From assembly GCF_001640805.2 (NCBI RefSeq), contig NC_066854.1, positions 12,750,776-12,814,775 of the forward strand: a stretch of DNA of 64,000 bases, given 5' to 3'. The notes below the pieces were generated by a model. The model saw only the letters and a program-made list of their open reading frames with translations. It made no database searches and was not told the DNA's origin. The stretch is from Lates calcarifer. Its lineage: Eukaryota > Chordata > Actinopteri > Centropomidae. This document shows, piece by piece, positions 34,162 through 47,301 of this stretch (the stretch's first letter is position 1; each line of letters begins with the position of its first letter). Position numbers and translations under genes: made by a program.

Positions 34162-36180
34162 CTGTTGAAGACAGAAAACATTTGGTTACAAAACATGAGT
34201 GCACACAATAAACACTTTTTTATTTTTGACAAGAATTCTCATCTTCTCATCTTATAATAGTGACTCTGTCACACTACAGCTTTTCATAATTTGAGTCCTG
34301 AGCATCAGTTGTGACAAGTAAACCATAACATGCAAGGGTAAACTAAATGATAAGTGTAAGATAAAGAAAGGCAAAGTTAAGGCCTCTGACTCTCACCTCT
34401 TTTGTTGGTCTTCTTGTTCTGTGGTGGGAGGGACTTCCTGAAGTTTCGACCAGTCAGGCTGGGGACGACGACATCTGCACTGGCTCTGGACACAGTGCTG
34501 TCAACTGCTGCTGGGGGTGTAGTGGTGGACTTCACCTCTCCCTCAGCAGAGGGAAGCTGCCAACCAGAGCAGCAACAGAAAGAACGATGAGGAGGTGATT
34601 ACTGAAACCAAGACTGGTGAGCTGCCTGTATCCTTGTAAACAACACAAAATGTTGTTCATTTTGTATTTCTAACGCTGATTGATCTGATTTTTCAACAGG
34701 CACAGCGACTTAAGTGACATCTGCATTTAGATCTATGGGAAGGACATCAGTAAATAGTCTGAAAATGTGGTTGACAGTGTGCATCTGATGAGACTGTCAG
34801 TGCAGGATGTGACCTGAGTGTTTGACTCTTACAGTGATGGGATTCAGTGGCTCTGTTATGCTGTAGGGGGCATTTTTCTGGCATGGTTTGGGTCCACTGC
34901 AAATCAATACAAGGTTGTTCTATGATGAAATATGTCTATACCAATGTATAGACATATGTATGTTCGTTTTTCCTTTAACTGGTCACCTGTCTGTGTTTGA
35001 ATCACTCTTTCTTTTCTAGCTCTTTTTGGACTTCATTATATCATTTTGGTTCAGAAGGCATTTTCTCCCTGAGTGTCGACTGGAAGGCAGTCCTCCACAG
35101 GTTTTTAAACCCAGCCCTGCTTACACCTTATTGTGCTATAGATTGATGTGTCACGTAGAGAGGATTCAAAAGTTTGTCTAAGCTAGTTTTCAGAGCTGAT
35201 ATGAGGTTCCACATAATCAGCAATTTACAATATTTGTTGACTAAATATAAATAAATAATCAAGGTAAAGTATGAGTGCAAATATTTGAAATGAACTTACC
35301 ACTTTAGTTTTTCTTCCTGAATTTCTGCCATTGGCTGTAATGAAAAACAAAGCAGGCTTTAGTGAAAAGTGTCCCCCTGAGGAGGAGCAGTGGGTCAGTC
35401 CTGGGTTTACGTCAGGATGAAGAGACACAAGATAGTCCACAGGTGAACGTGACTGTGTCGTTCATCCGTACCTCGCGGCATGATGGTGATCCGTGAGCTC
35501 AGCGTGTTGTTCAACGTCCTGTGTAGCTCCTCCAGGGCTGAGATCATCTTCAGCAGCTGGGCTTGTTTGTCTGAGCTGGCTGTCTCAGGGTTGATCCTTA
35601 ATCGCCCAGTGATAGTCCTTACAGTGCTTTTTGTTGTTCCATCCACTCCAGCTGCTTCGGCACTCTGAAACCACTGTTTCAAATAGTGGCTCAGATTCAG
35701 CGCTGAAGACTTCTCAGGTACAGCTGATGCATGAGAGAGACTGGCAAGAGGCTCTGCAAATGGACACAGAGGTAGTACATCTTTATCTAGCCTATACACA
35801 CACTTCCACACACACACACATGCTATTTTGTGGGATTCCATTGCATTGCTGGTTGCTAGAACAGTTGCCACGGGACCTTCAGCTGTGACATAAGTGTTGT
35901 ATGAGTTGTGTTTATTGTTGTGTGTGCATAATGACGTCTGAGCTTTTGCAACAATGTGGCTTATTGTCACACATCCATCCCCCCACATACACACTCACTC
36001 TCTCTCTGCCTCCCTCTCTCTCTCTCTCTCTTTATATACTCTATATACTCTCTTTATAACTTATATATGTCATTAGAATTAGCTCTCGCTTGTTATCTCA
36101 ACAGCTGCCTTACCTTTCTCAATAGGTGCTGCCTCCACTCCCGTCCCAAGAATCATCAGCATCATCATGGCAACCTTCAT
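34130..36180 (-). CDS. urp2: Urotensin II-related peptide 2 precursor
   Basis: Five minus-strand exons, 36114-36180, 35472-35753, 35300-35334, 34397-34556 and 34130-34161, join in frame (67+282+35+160+32 nt) to 191 aa with GT-AG borders throughout. Residues 1-18 ([18 protein letters not shown]) are a signal peptide. The pro-region is helical and serine/leucine-rich. KKTNKR (176-181) is the prohormone-convertase site, and residues 182-191, [10 protein letters not shown], are the mature disulfide-cyclised peptide, which ends at the stop codon. CFWKYC is the invariant urotensin II core. The V start and SQN tail are those of teleost Urp2 rather than Urp1 or Uts2. Urp2 is known in zebrafish from cerebrospinal-fluid-contacting neurons, where it helps keep the body axis straight through urotensin receptors. 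The start codon is the only ATG giving a signal peptide in this exon. Confidence 0.95.
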
Positions 36181-36790
36181 CGCTGACAGCGCTGCTGCTC
36201 TGTTAAGCATTGCAGCTGTAATTGAGCACTTGAAAGCAACAGATAGTTATTTACGTTGTGCAGACCTTCTGTCACCAACAACGCAATGAATTTATTTTCC
36301 TCTGAAGTTTCTAACTCTGGTCAGGATTCTTCTCCTTGAGGACGTCTGGTATACAGGTCCTCAGTCTGTGCTGTTTCTCCCTACGCTCAACTTATTCGTC
36401 CGATTCTTCAACCTTTTAACCGACGCTGGAGATCTTGCAGATGGTTTAGACATTAGCTAAGGTGATTGTAAAGTTGGTCTGTTGCTGTTTTATCCCTCCC
36501 CTTTTAGGAAGTTGTTCTTCAAAGTTCTGAGGGTCAAAACATGTGATACAAGGAGAATCCTCTTTGCGGTAGTTGCGATAGGTCGAGAAGTTTCTCTTGC
36601 TTTCAACCAGACACTGGTATTCGTCTTTCAATCCACGTCTTCTCAACAACTTTACAGTTAAATACCTGTCTTTTTATCTGTGTAACAAGGCGAGTCTCTC
36701 TGTTCATGTTCCATGGATGCGCCTCTTGAAGAAGGCTTGTCAAGACCACGTCTGATGCGTTCCTCTTCCTAAAGCACCCGACCAATCTCG

Positions 36791-36800
36791 CCTTTATAAA
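36791..36800 (-). promoter_or_regulatory. urp2: Candidate TATA box upstream of urp2
   Basis: CCTTTATAAA on plus reads TTTATAAAGG on minus. A CCAAT-type site (GACCAATGA on plus, 36842-36850) lies about 45 bp further upstream on the minus strand. Transcription would start near 36765, leaving about 585 bp before the ATG. Part of that may be an intron, because an ACAG then GTATTT donor-like site is present near 36665. The motif is near-palindromic, so the strand is not certain. Confidence 0.4.
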
Positions 36801-36900
36801 CCAGAATTTGCCCCTAAAAACGTGAGTGGTGGCTCAGTATCGACCAATGACTGGCCTGAAAGGCTCTCTAGCTCCGCCTCTTTCCGCCTCTCGATGGACC

Positions 36901-37713
36901 TGTGACATTTGGTGAGTTTGGCGGCGAGCTTTGTGTTTGGAGTCAAATCTATCTTTTTGTGAATGTGGTGTGTATTTAGGCTTGTATTTAACGTGTGTGT
37001 GTTTTGTGTGTGGCCCTGGCTGTATAAGCAGTGATAAGGTAGATCTTAATATGTTTGCTCAGGGGCCACAGAAAGAGAAAGGCCCTCTGACGCATGAGGG
37101 CCTGGAGCCACACTGACTGTCCACACACACACACACACATACACACACACATACACAAGGCTCACAAATACAACATTCAAACACAGAAAACGACATGGCA
37201 AACTCATGTACACACACACACACACAATCCAGGGGTCAGTTTGATTTGGAAGAAAGGATGCAACACACACACACACACACACACAGACTGTAAAGAGAAG
37301 CGTGGTATGCACATCAAAGGGCACAGAAAGGCTGAGAAGTCGTGTCCAAATGACAAAGAAGGTTTTTGCCTTTTCCTTTGTTGTTCATTGTGACGACTAA
37401 TCCCACAGACAGGAAGTTGACAGAGTGACGGTAGAACGCCACCCCGCCAATAACCACCACAAATACCCACCCACATCCAACACATGCGATGGAGGGATGA
37501 AATCAAGATGAATGAATTTGGAGGCGGTTGCGAACGAGAGGTTGAGGCAACAAAATACTGAACACTGCAAAGAGTAGGAATGATATGAGGTGTGTGTCAC
37601 AGTGTGTGTGTGTGTGTGTGTGTGTCAGTTGCTGGGTGAAGAGAATTCAGCTTAAGAACATCCACTCATTCATTACTGCTCTTCATCTGTCTGCAGAGCT
37701 TTGACACTAATAC

Positions 37714-37752
<39 letters not shown>

Positions 37753-40180
37753 CTCCACATGTGAGAGAGATAGGAGAATGACAGGAAGTGAAAGAGTCTG
37801 AGGGTTTAAGGTAAATAAAGAGGCATTTTCTTCTGACTTCCAGCTCATCCATCTTCTCTGTTCTAGCGTCTCTCAGCCTCAAACAAAATGTTTTTCTTCA
37901 TCTGTTTACTCCCTTCGTTCATCCTTTGCTTTTTTCCAGTTTTTGTAGTATTCTCAGATTTCAGATACTGTTGAAAAATAAATCTGTTTTTGTGATGTGA
38001 TGATGCTGTGGTTAAGGTTTTGATTTTTTTACAGTAATAAATACCTGGGATGATGGTTAAATGATGAAGTATCTCTTACCTCTGTGGACTTGTCGCATTT
38101 GAACTTTTGCTAAAAAAAAAAAAAAATTGATGCTGATGTTTGTCTTGGGACTTTTTCTTCCTGCACAGACCATCATCTCCATCCCCTCAAATGGATCTTG
38201 CAGCCCTCGGTAGGGTTTTGACCCAGAGGTTGGGGATTAGTGTACAATCCACAGATTTCATTCAGTTTTTATCTTATTAGTTAATTCTGAGGTCTCAGGG
38301 TTATCTAACAAATTGTTTCCAGGATGATACTTCAGGTGTACTGGGGTTTAGACAAGTATTCCAAACAGAGCTATGTCATACACTGGACAAATAAAACTAA
38401 AACTAACTCCAAAAGATAAAACCAGCATGGGAGTATTATTACCTGGGGAGCTCATGACCCGGGAATTTGGCCACATTCGCTCAACACACTTGAAATAACA
38501 CAGAAAAGACTCATATTGCACAATGTAGTTAGAATGTACCTTAGACAAATTCACACATGATCGACCCTCTGTTGCTTATACACGATAATCCGATAGAAAA
38601 CTGTAAGACCCTAGAGAGTCATGGTCAACTTCAACGTCGCACTTTATGGTAACCTCAAGAGACCACAAGCAGCAAGTCCCAAAGAGAAGATTTTCCCATT
38701 TCCCCCCCAAAAATCTTTTGGGGGGGGTGGGGGGTGGCTCCTTTCTGTCTGAACAGAAAGCATGTGGCATACAGAGTAACAGAAACACATACAAAGTGAA
38801 TAACTGATAAACTTTCATGCTTGATGCTGCTTTTATTTTCACCAATCTGATACATGTCTCCTGCTGCCGTCTGTCTGCCTCACCCAGACACAGGAAGAAA
38901 GGAAAGGCCAGCATAAGCAAACACACAGCTTTTTACAAGTCATTCCAGTATGGTCAACATATTCGTGGCTGTTTCCCTTCCAACCAGTGGCATTTTCTTC
39001 TCTAGAGGACAGTAATGTGCCTCCATTCTTTTTGAGTCAGCTCTCCAGCAGAAGCCAGTCGACATCTACTGCGCCATTTCGTCATGCAGCTGAAGGACAA
39101 ACATAACCATTGATACAAGTTAGGGTTACTTTACACACTCTGGATTATCAGCAGCTCATTTGCATGTTCTCTTGTTTTTATTTCTATCACTGGACACTCA
39201 TTTTTTCTAACTGATTCTTGTCACAAGTAGATGCCGTTTACGTTTGCTGTGGAGTGTGTCTTCTTGTAGAAGGTGTGAGAAGAGACCACACAAACAATCA
39301 AAGTTTACAAGTAATAGTAGTAGTGAGCCTGATGGTAGGAGGGAGGGAGGGAATCTTAATCATTACAGTACAGATACAGCTCTTTCTTTTTCTATTGGCA
39401 TCAGTGTGCAAGAAAGGCAGCAGCCTCTCCTGGACTATTTGTATTCAGTCACCTCTGGAGGGCAGTCTTCCTCTAGATTTAACCTCAGAGCTTCAGACAT
39501 CCAGTATGACGGATTCCTGACCATGAAGCAGGGTCCGCCCCAAACTGCAATAGGCTTCAATACAATAGGTTGCTGACATGTTCACAAATTATATCTTGCT
39601 TTTCTTCTGAAGCCTCTTAAACCTGAAGTTACTTTAAAGACCCTAATAGGGACAATGGATGTAGTTTATTTCTTGCAGAATTGGCCCAGATTGAACAAAT
39701 AAGTAAATAAAAATGAAAAGGTAAAAGGATCGTTCCATCTGTGATATTTCAAATAATTTGAATGACCATCATCAGGGAACAAAAAGAGTGCAATCTGAAA
39801 GTGTTCAGTTCTTCCAGATTTTGGAAAATACAGCAGGACAATGTTACATTTCCAGTGGTACTGAAATAAATGAACTAATATGATATTTGAAGTTTATAGG
39901 AATGCTATTGGATTCCACTGGAAAGCTGAATATTTTAGTGGACGTGCAAGAAAACTCTGAAACAATAAACCAGCATGTGGTGTGTAAACTGGAACAAAAA
40001 GTATTCATCCAAACTTTGAATGTGATAAAAAATATGTCATTATAATAAGCTTCATCAACAGTACAATAAATATGAAGTTAAGCACAGTGCCCATGTCGAC
40101 CAGACCTGTTCTTATAGTAATGAAAATAAAAAATAAATGAAGTGATAAAATAAGAGAAATAACAGTAATAACAATAATAA
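36901..40180. other. Intergenic region with microsatellites, no gene seen
   Basis: It contains (CA)n runs at about 37122-37156, 37211-37226 and 37264-37285 and (GT)n runs at about 37601-37625 and 37716-37751. Open frames in this part are mostly translated dinucleotide repeats. The frames at 38576-38926 and 39244-39576 have no recognisable family. Confidence 0.55.
37716..37751. repeat. (TG)n microsatellite
   Basis: About 18 perfect TG units, one of the longest pure runs in the window. Confidence 0.95.
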
Positions 40181-40392
40181 ATGGACTGCACTTATATAGC
40201 ACTTTTCTAGTGCTGCACACTGCAGGTCACATGCACACATTCACACACTGAAGATTTGCCATCGCGGGCAATTTGGGGTTCAGTATCATGCCTGAGGATA
40301 TTTCAGCACACGGACTGGAGGAGTCGGGGATCGAATCACTGATCTTCTGATTAGTGGAGCGACCTGCTTTACCTCCTGAGCCACAGCCGCCC
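40181..40392 (+). mobile_element. Dispersed fish repeat (SINE/MITE-like)
   Basis: It starts ATGGACTGCACTTATATAGC and ends TCCTGAGCCACAGCCGCCC. In between are GGGGTTCAGTATCATGCCTG and AGTGGAGCGACCTGC blocks. I recognise the consensus as a widely dispersed teleost repeat. It has no open frame. The class is uncertain. Confidence 0.65.
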
Positions 40393-42684
40393 AATAGTAT
40401 TATCTGTCCTCTCCAGTCTACCTTTCATTTTACTCTGTTAAACAAAGAAAGAAAACCATGTGGGGTGCTGACACAGAGAGCGGCCTGCAGATGAAAAAGA
40501 GAAAGGAAAGATATTAAAAGAAGCAAACCTAGCTCTTTATAAAGAAGCTGGATACCTGTTCAAATTCAAAGATGAATAAATGGATGATAATGATGAACAG
40601 TAAGTCAGTGTATTATCCCATCTATTATATACTATAGATGGATTTGGACATGGGCACTTTTTAGTTTTCTTTATCATTTTAAAAGCTTTTGTTATATCAT
40701 ATGATTGGCTCCACACACTCCACACACTAAAATGTAATTTCCATACACACTTATGGGTGTTATTATCACTAACTTTTGTCTCCTTCCCTTTTATATTTCA
40801 GTTGGTTCCGCACTAAAATATCTTTTCAAATTTCAGTTGAATGATAAAAACTAATCTGAGTCACGTTCAAGCATGTACTGATAACAATAAGTTCAGTGAG
40901 CATTGGTAAGTGATATTTACCCTTCATCTGGTTTTTCCTCTCAGGCTTTAGCCAGGAGAAGTTTAACCAGCAACCTGAGAGGAAGCCTGCACCTACCAAC
41001 TCCTCCACAACACAGTGAATACAATCTATAGTCAACACTCACTCAGCAAATTCTGAAAGTGATTTTTTGTAAGGTTACTTTATTAATAATGAAATGTATT
41101 AATTTATTTTTAAAGCATGGCAAATTTTATAATTTCTATATTGACTTACATATAAAGAAGAAGAAGACGAACTTCTGGCTTTTTGTTGATGGAATAGTGC
41201 AGACATTAAAATCAAATCTTGGTTGAATATTTTATTGAATGGAGAGCTGGAACAACATGATAGAATATAAGATTCTGTCAGTGTGGAATAACATGATTGT
41301 AACAAGCTTTAAGCTGATGGGGGCAGAAAAGGGGAAACAAATGGGGAAATTTCTTAAAAGTAGAATAAAGAGAATTTATGCGATGCCTTCGTTGATGAGA
41401 TGAGGAAGTTGCCAGCCGCTAATAATGAAGTCCAAAACCACAAAGAAGATAATTGTTTTCACAAAGTGATATTTCTCAAAGACAAAAACAGACAATAGAA
41501 TAAAATGACAATCTGCACAATCTAAAAGAATAACTTATAACACAATGCCTTACAAATAAAACAGGAAAACACCCATCAGGTATTTTTTGAAATGCATTAA
41601 CATAGCATTTAAAAATAAATTATGAATAAAACAAAGGACATTATTAGAATTCAGTATGAATCACAAATAAGACATGAGAAAATGCTATATAATTTGTGTC
41701 ATCTGTATTGTACAAATTATATTTATGTACAACTGTGACAATAATGACAAGAACTTAGATTAGAACTATAATTATGTTTATGTATATGCAACAACAAATT
41801 GTGCTTTACAGACATTTAAACAGATAAAGAATGAGAAAATACAAAACCATGAGAAAGAATTATATTTGTGTTTTATATAGACACAATATTACAATATTAC
41901 TACTACTAAATATACTATTGCTACAACATAATGGTTTCTAATGCAGTAATAGTAGTTAAAAATGGGCTTTGTCTGCATTGTGAAGTTGAATTAATACATA
42001 AAAATACATTTATTTTAATAATAGACTAAAATTTTAATGACTCTTATGAGCATGTGGCAGAAATTCAGGTTAAAAGGAGACAAAAAGAAAGTGAGAAAAA
42101 GAGGAGGGGATAGAGGAGGAGAGCTGGGATGGAAAAAAGATGGTGGGCTGAGTGATGGAGAGGAAGAGGAGAGCACCCATGGGAGAGAGATGAGAGAGAG
42201 AGAGAGAGAGAGAAGGGGAGAGAGAGAGAGGGAGAGAGAGGGGAGGAAGGTCAGAGAGGAGGATGAAAAGGAGAGAGAGGGTGAAAGAGAAAATGGAAAG
42301 AGTGGGGGAGTGTGTGTAGAAACAGAGAGCTGGTGGTGGAGAAGATGTGTGTGTGTGTTTGTGTGTGTTTGTGAGCGGGAGAGTGAGAGAGTGATTTGTT
42401 TTCAGTGAAAGGTGAGGCCACTTAGCCGAGGCGTAGAGCTACAGCGGAATCTATTACCGTGTGTCAAAGGAAACACGAGAAGGGCACGACCTGACCGTGT
42501 GTGTGTGCATGTGTGTGTGAGTGACAGAGAGAGAGAGAATAAGATTGAGTGTGGGATGCTTTTGCAAGAGCATGAGTGTGTTTGATATGACAGTGTATTT
42601 TTTTTGTGTGTGTGTGTGTGTGTGTGTGTATGAGAGAGAGAGAGAGAGAGAGGATGCACATGCCTGCTATGATTAAAATGATAG

Positions 42685-42720
<36 letters not shown>

Positions 42721-42823
42721 TGCATTTGTAGCTTAATGTGACTGATGTTATGGCTGTGTTGCATTTTGTTAGATAAAAGCATTTCGATTGATGGAAGGTG
42801 AAGAGTAGCCTGTAGAGAAAAAG

Positions 42824-42857
<34 letters not shown>

Positions 42858-43897
42858 TTGGTGTGTGGCAGCTGGGCAGTTACGTTACAAAAAAGAAAAA
42901 AGAAAAAAAGATGAGGGTGGAGGTGAATCTTTTCGTGCAGTGTCAGCAGACAAGCTAACGCTGACTGGCTAACATTTGTTAGCTGTTAGCTGATTAGGTT
43001 AGCTAACGTATTTTCTATCGGTAAAATCTCTGGTGTTTCGCTTAGTTTTTAGTAGCAAAACTAAAAGATAATTCCAGTTTCTCACAACTCCCGTACCTGT
43101 AATGATGACGATGTTGTACCACACACCAAGTTTATTAGTTAGATGTGGAAACATGGCAACTTTGCCATGTTCTAACACAGCAACAACACGAATATTCAGA
43201 CTGTCAGACGTCATAAACAGTTTATCCTGATGATCTGATATGGAGATAATAGGCAAACTACAAAAAGAAGACTTAAGTTGATTAAGAAATCACAACTGTC
43301 CTCTACATCTACACAGGCCTCTCAGATATTTTAACTTTACTCTGGTGTAATGAATATATTAATAATACCAATAAAGATAGAGGTTCATTAAGCTGTGCCA
43401 GTGTGCCAGTGGAACTCAAACGTTAAACCTTTTGGCAGCTGAAACAAGCTGAAAAACAGAACAACAAAATCTGACATATTATTTTATAAAGTTGGTAGCA
43501 AGTGGTTGCTTAATTAGACATCTAGCAGACACAGACCAGCATTATCATTCATTTAGTATCTGTGTCTTTAGCTGCTAAATGTTCCACTATGTTCCACAGC
43601 AGAATGCAAAACGACACTGTGATGTTATGAATATGCTAATTAGTGTATTACATTATCTTACTACATTTAGCGATTAGAGTCTTTAATAACATTAATAAAT
43701 GTGCTCAGTGGCTGTTTAGAGAAACTCAAATGCTTCATCAAGAAAGAGACAAAATAAACAGCTAATGAGAAAGATGGCAGACTGAATGATAGAGCGTTTA
43801 TGAAATCGATATTCAGTCAGAATGTGAGGCGAGGTGTGTGCGCGTCTGTGGTTGAAAGTGTACGTATGAGTTGATGAGAAAAATGATGAGATTCTAC

Positions 43898-43936
<39 letters not shown>

Positions 43937-44220
43937 AGAGAGAGGGAGAGGGAACTTGTCACTCTACACCTCATGGATTCTGTGGCTCACCAGAGGCCAG
44001 TGTGGTTCACTGGGGGCTGAGACACTCTAACCACACTGTGCGAGTGTGTGTTCTGTGAGTGAGTGTGTGTCTGTGTGTGTGTGTGTGTGTGTGTGCCAGC
44101 CAAAGCCACAGGCCACTGGCCGTCCTCTCCGTGTGTATAACAATAATTCTTTGCGCCTGCAGACAAGTTGAGGCAACCCAAGCAATCCTTGTCTCCTCTC
44201 AGGTATTTGAAGCACAGTCT

Positions 44221-44251
<31 letters not shown>

Positions 44252-45569
44252 ACACACAGGTGCTACTCTTTGTCCATAGGCTACTCTCCTCCTTCCATCA
44301 ACCCAAATAATTCTATTTAAACAGAAACATCATTCACATTTAACATGAAAACACCAGTGTATTTACCATGTCTCCCATGTGTATCTTAGTTTAGCATGTT
44401 AGCATGGGTAGTATTAGTATTAGTATTGATTTCTGTCTGTCTTTGCTGTTCTCTCTCGCTGCCTGAGGGGGGGGTGCCTTTCACCTGTTCCTGTGTTTGT
44501 TTCTTTAAGGAAGTTGAGTTGTGATGGGGGGCATCTGATTGGATGATGGTGCTGATTTTAAAATGCTCTTTGGAGAGGATGGATGTGCTTCGCCGTTTTT
44601 TCTGACTCCGGACTGTTACCTTGCTTTGATTGATGTGTGTGTGTGTGTGAACATGTACATAGTGTTAATAATTGTCTATAAGAAGTTCATATTATATTTA
44701 TATTCTATATATTTTGGCCATGCTCACCCAGATGCCAATTTTACCTGTATTAACCAATAAATCAGTGGTGCTTTTAGATTACAATTCGACACTAGTTCTC
44801 CTTGGGAGCGAGGAAAGGGGACGTCACGCTCAGGTTTCCCCTAGGCTCAGCGTAAGGAGTCATCCTCTTGGAGCCATGAACATCTGTACGACATTTTTTT
44901 GCCAATCCATCCAAATTTAGAAGTTAGTGAGTTAAAGAAAGCATTCATATAGACCTTCACGATTCAATATTGAAGTGACGTTTTGTCCTTTTCTTGGGAG
45001 TTAAATTCTGCCTTATTAGTGATTTATTCTGTGTTTGAGTCATACTGATAACATCTGTGAGTGTGTGGAGATGCTGTGTCAGCATTTAGTCTCTCAACAC
45101 TCCACTAGGTTTGGAACAAAACAAGAAAAAAAAAAAAAAAGAAAGGGATGGAGAGAGGAGAGAGACAGGACAGGAGGTGGAGGAGGCGATGGGGAGATGG
45201 ATGTGAAAACAAGTGAGCGGACTGACAGTCAGGGGAGCCATTGATCCTCCTCTGCTCCCCTCCATCCCATCCTGCTCTCCATCGGCAGAAGACAGATAGT
45301 GTTGAGGTGGCCTGTATTGGATTTATGAGTTAATGGCCTTGCCAGGATGAGACAGATGGAGAAATAAGGAAGAGGAGAAAGACAGAAGGAGGGGAGGGAG
45401 AGGAGGAGGAAGAGCAGGAGTTTATCTGTGGGGAGGGGGAGGACAGAGTGGAGGGGAGGGGACAAATAAGTAAGGACAGTGGGAAAAAAGCGAAAGAGTA
45501 CAAGGGTGGAAGAGGAAATAGAAGTGAAGTTCATTCATTTTTTTGTGTCCCAACTCCTTTGTATCTAGT
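40393..45569. other. Gene-free stretch, very microsatellite-rich
   Basis: No supported exon. The main content is the simple-repeat block at 42120-42856, (TG)n at 43909-43934, (GT)n at about 44074-44095 and (CA)n at about 44218-44244. Frames such as 42037-42408 (+) are translated GA repeats. Confidence 0.6.
42120..42856. repeat. Simple-sequence cluster: purine tract plus three long (TG)n runs
   Basis: A purine-rich GA block (about 42120-42310) is followed by (TG)n at 42605-42629, (GA)n at 42632-42652, (TG)n at 42689-42719 and (TG)n at about 42825-42855. Two different repeat types abut directly (TG then TATGAG then GA), suggesting one expanded out of the other. Confidence 0.9.
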
Positions 45570-45780
45570 GAAGGTCAAATCCAGAGGTTAGGAGTTCAAA
45601 CCCCAGCCCCTACTGTCCCCATGTTGATGTGTCCTTGGGCAAGACACTGAACCCCAACTCGCTCTTGATGCTCAGCCCTGTGCATGGTCAGGTCACTGCC
45701 ATTGGTGTGTGAATGGATAAATGAGAGGCAAACTATAAAGTGCTTTAAACAAAAGCTGTATATAAATGTAGCCACTTATT
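45570..45780 (+). mobile_element. SINE-like fish repeat
   Basis: TTAGGAGTTCAAACCCCAGC resembles a tRNA-type box B. It is followed by CTTGGGCAAGACACTGAACC and a tail reading AAGTGCTTTAAACAAAAGCT then GTATATAAATGTAGCC. These blocks match a very common teleost repeat. No open frame. The tRNA origin is an inference from the box B-like motif. Confidence 0.65.
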
Positions 45781-47034
45781 GTTTTACTATTTGCAAAGGG
45801 CTCTTTGAGACCGCACCACAGCACTGCAGTACTTTAAGCTAAATGCTAACATAAGTGTAGCCCAGTGAAATTTTGTCATATTACTCACTATGTTTATTTT
45901 TCTTGAATTCTCCATTGCTACAATGGAGGCAATCAGGTTTCTAAGACTCAAGATTGTTGTTTTTCTTTAATTTCCATTTAATTCAATCCTGTTTTTTTCC
46001 CTTTACAACAATGTTTAAATGTCATTACTGTCATCATTATTAATTACAGTGACATGCAAGCCAGGTTTAGCATATTTACACAACTACAGAAAAGCATGAT
46101 GTGCAGAAAAGCAGGAAGGAAGTGGTTCAGAGGATGCAAGACAAAAATGGAGGAAGAGACTTCCAGCTCCTTAATGACATTTGATCCAAGGTTGTGACTC
46201 TTATTCTTTACAGAGTGACGAGTGTTGTAATCTATATCAGTTACTGTGTCTGCTGCCTCTAATTGTATGGTATATATGTAAGGGTGGACTGGGGGGATTG
46301 GCCACAGACTGTAATGATAATAAATATGGTTATTAATAACATTAAAGTGAAGTACGTTTACCCCAGAGAGATGATGTACTGTAGACGTGTCCCCCACATC
46401 TCAGCCATTAAACCCACCACAGGCTCACACTGCTTCATGTAGTCTGCTACTCTGAGAGAAAACTCCAATATAAGTTAAATGATTAAATACAATTTAAATA
46501 ATCTATAATTATAATAGAAATTTTGGTGGTTGTGGATAAGCAGCACAGTTGATTTTAACATGTTTGATGACATGTGTGCTTTGGAAAATAGTGAAATAGT
46601 AATAGTAAAGTATACTTAGTTTGTAGTTAATAGGCTAAAACATGCAAACTACCACTGTGAAAGTCAGACTGTCAACCCTCTGTTCATTTGTCTCTTCCCT
46701 CCCACCCAGCTGACCTCACATGACCCGTTCAAGTCGCTACATTCATTCCACATCTAGAATTCTCCGCTCATTCCTCCATCGCTCCATCCTGCACTCATGT
46801 CTTTTTTGTCATCCATGGAGGAAAATTAAAAATGTAGATCCGAGCAAAGGGGGGGGGGTTGTAATGTGATCAGGATGACAGGGGATCAATGGAGACTGTC
46901 CCAGACACACATACATACACATTACAGCCACCATTGCAATATCATGTAAGGGGAAGTATGGATGAGTGGAAGGAGGAAAAGGAGGAGGGGGCAGTAGATG
47001 ACTACTCTCGCCTTATCATTCCCACTTTTTTTGC
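45781..47034. other. Gene-free stretch
   Basis: Nothing recognisable apart from a 9-G run at about 46850-46858. The frame at 46044-46397 (-) has no family resemblance. Confidence 0.5.
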
Positions 47035-47301
47035 TTATATCTCAAACAAAGCAGAATTTATCTCAAGACCCATCTGAGTTGGAGGCAACACCCTCTCGGG
47101 ATGACTGACTCTGACACACAGGCTGGTCAGGTGGTGTAATAATGCATGAGTGTTCCTCTCCGCTTCATCCTTGCTGGGGGCACATAGGAGAAGATCGTCC
47201 AAATATGCCATTACTCTTAGAGCGGCTCCAACAAATTTGTTAAAAACACTGAATTTTGTACTTTCAAAGGTGGAATTTGCAGAATTCCAGAATGGCTGCA
47301 T
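47035..47301 (-). mobile_element. DIRS-like reverse-transcriptase fragment
   Basis: An 88-codon minus-strand frame contains RVMAYLDDLLLCAPSKDEA followed by TSLCVRVSHPERVLPPTQM and LGLE-like GLEINS. This is the active-site (YxDD) block and the following strand of reverse transcriptases of the DIRS/tyrosine-recombinase retrotransposon type. The rest of the element is absent on either side as far as I can read, so it is a small relic. Assignment to DIRS rather than another LTR-type element is moderate. Confidence 0.65.

Noticed and set aside
36446..36785. Minus-strand frames upstream of urp2 as a separate gene
   Set aside because: They lie between the candidate TATA box and the urp2 start codon and have no signal peptide or domain. 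They are more likely 5' UTR.
42037..42782. Open frames rich in RE or TH repeats
   Set aside because: They are translations of (GA)n and (CA)n microsatellites. The same holds for frames near 37094-37393, 44059-44310, 49144-49346, 56691-56945 and 58765-59055.
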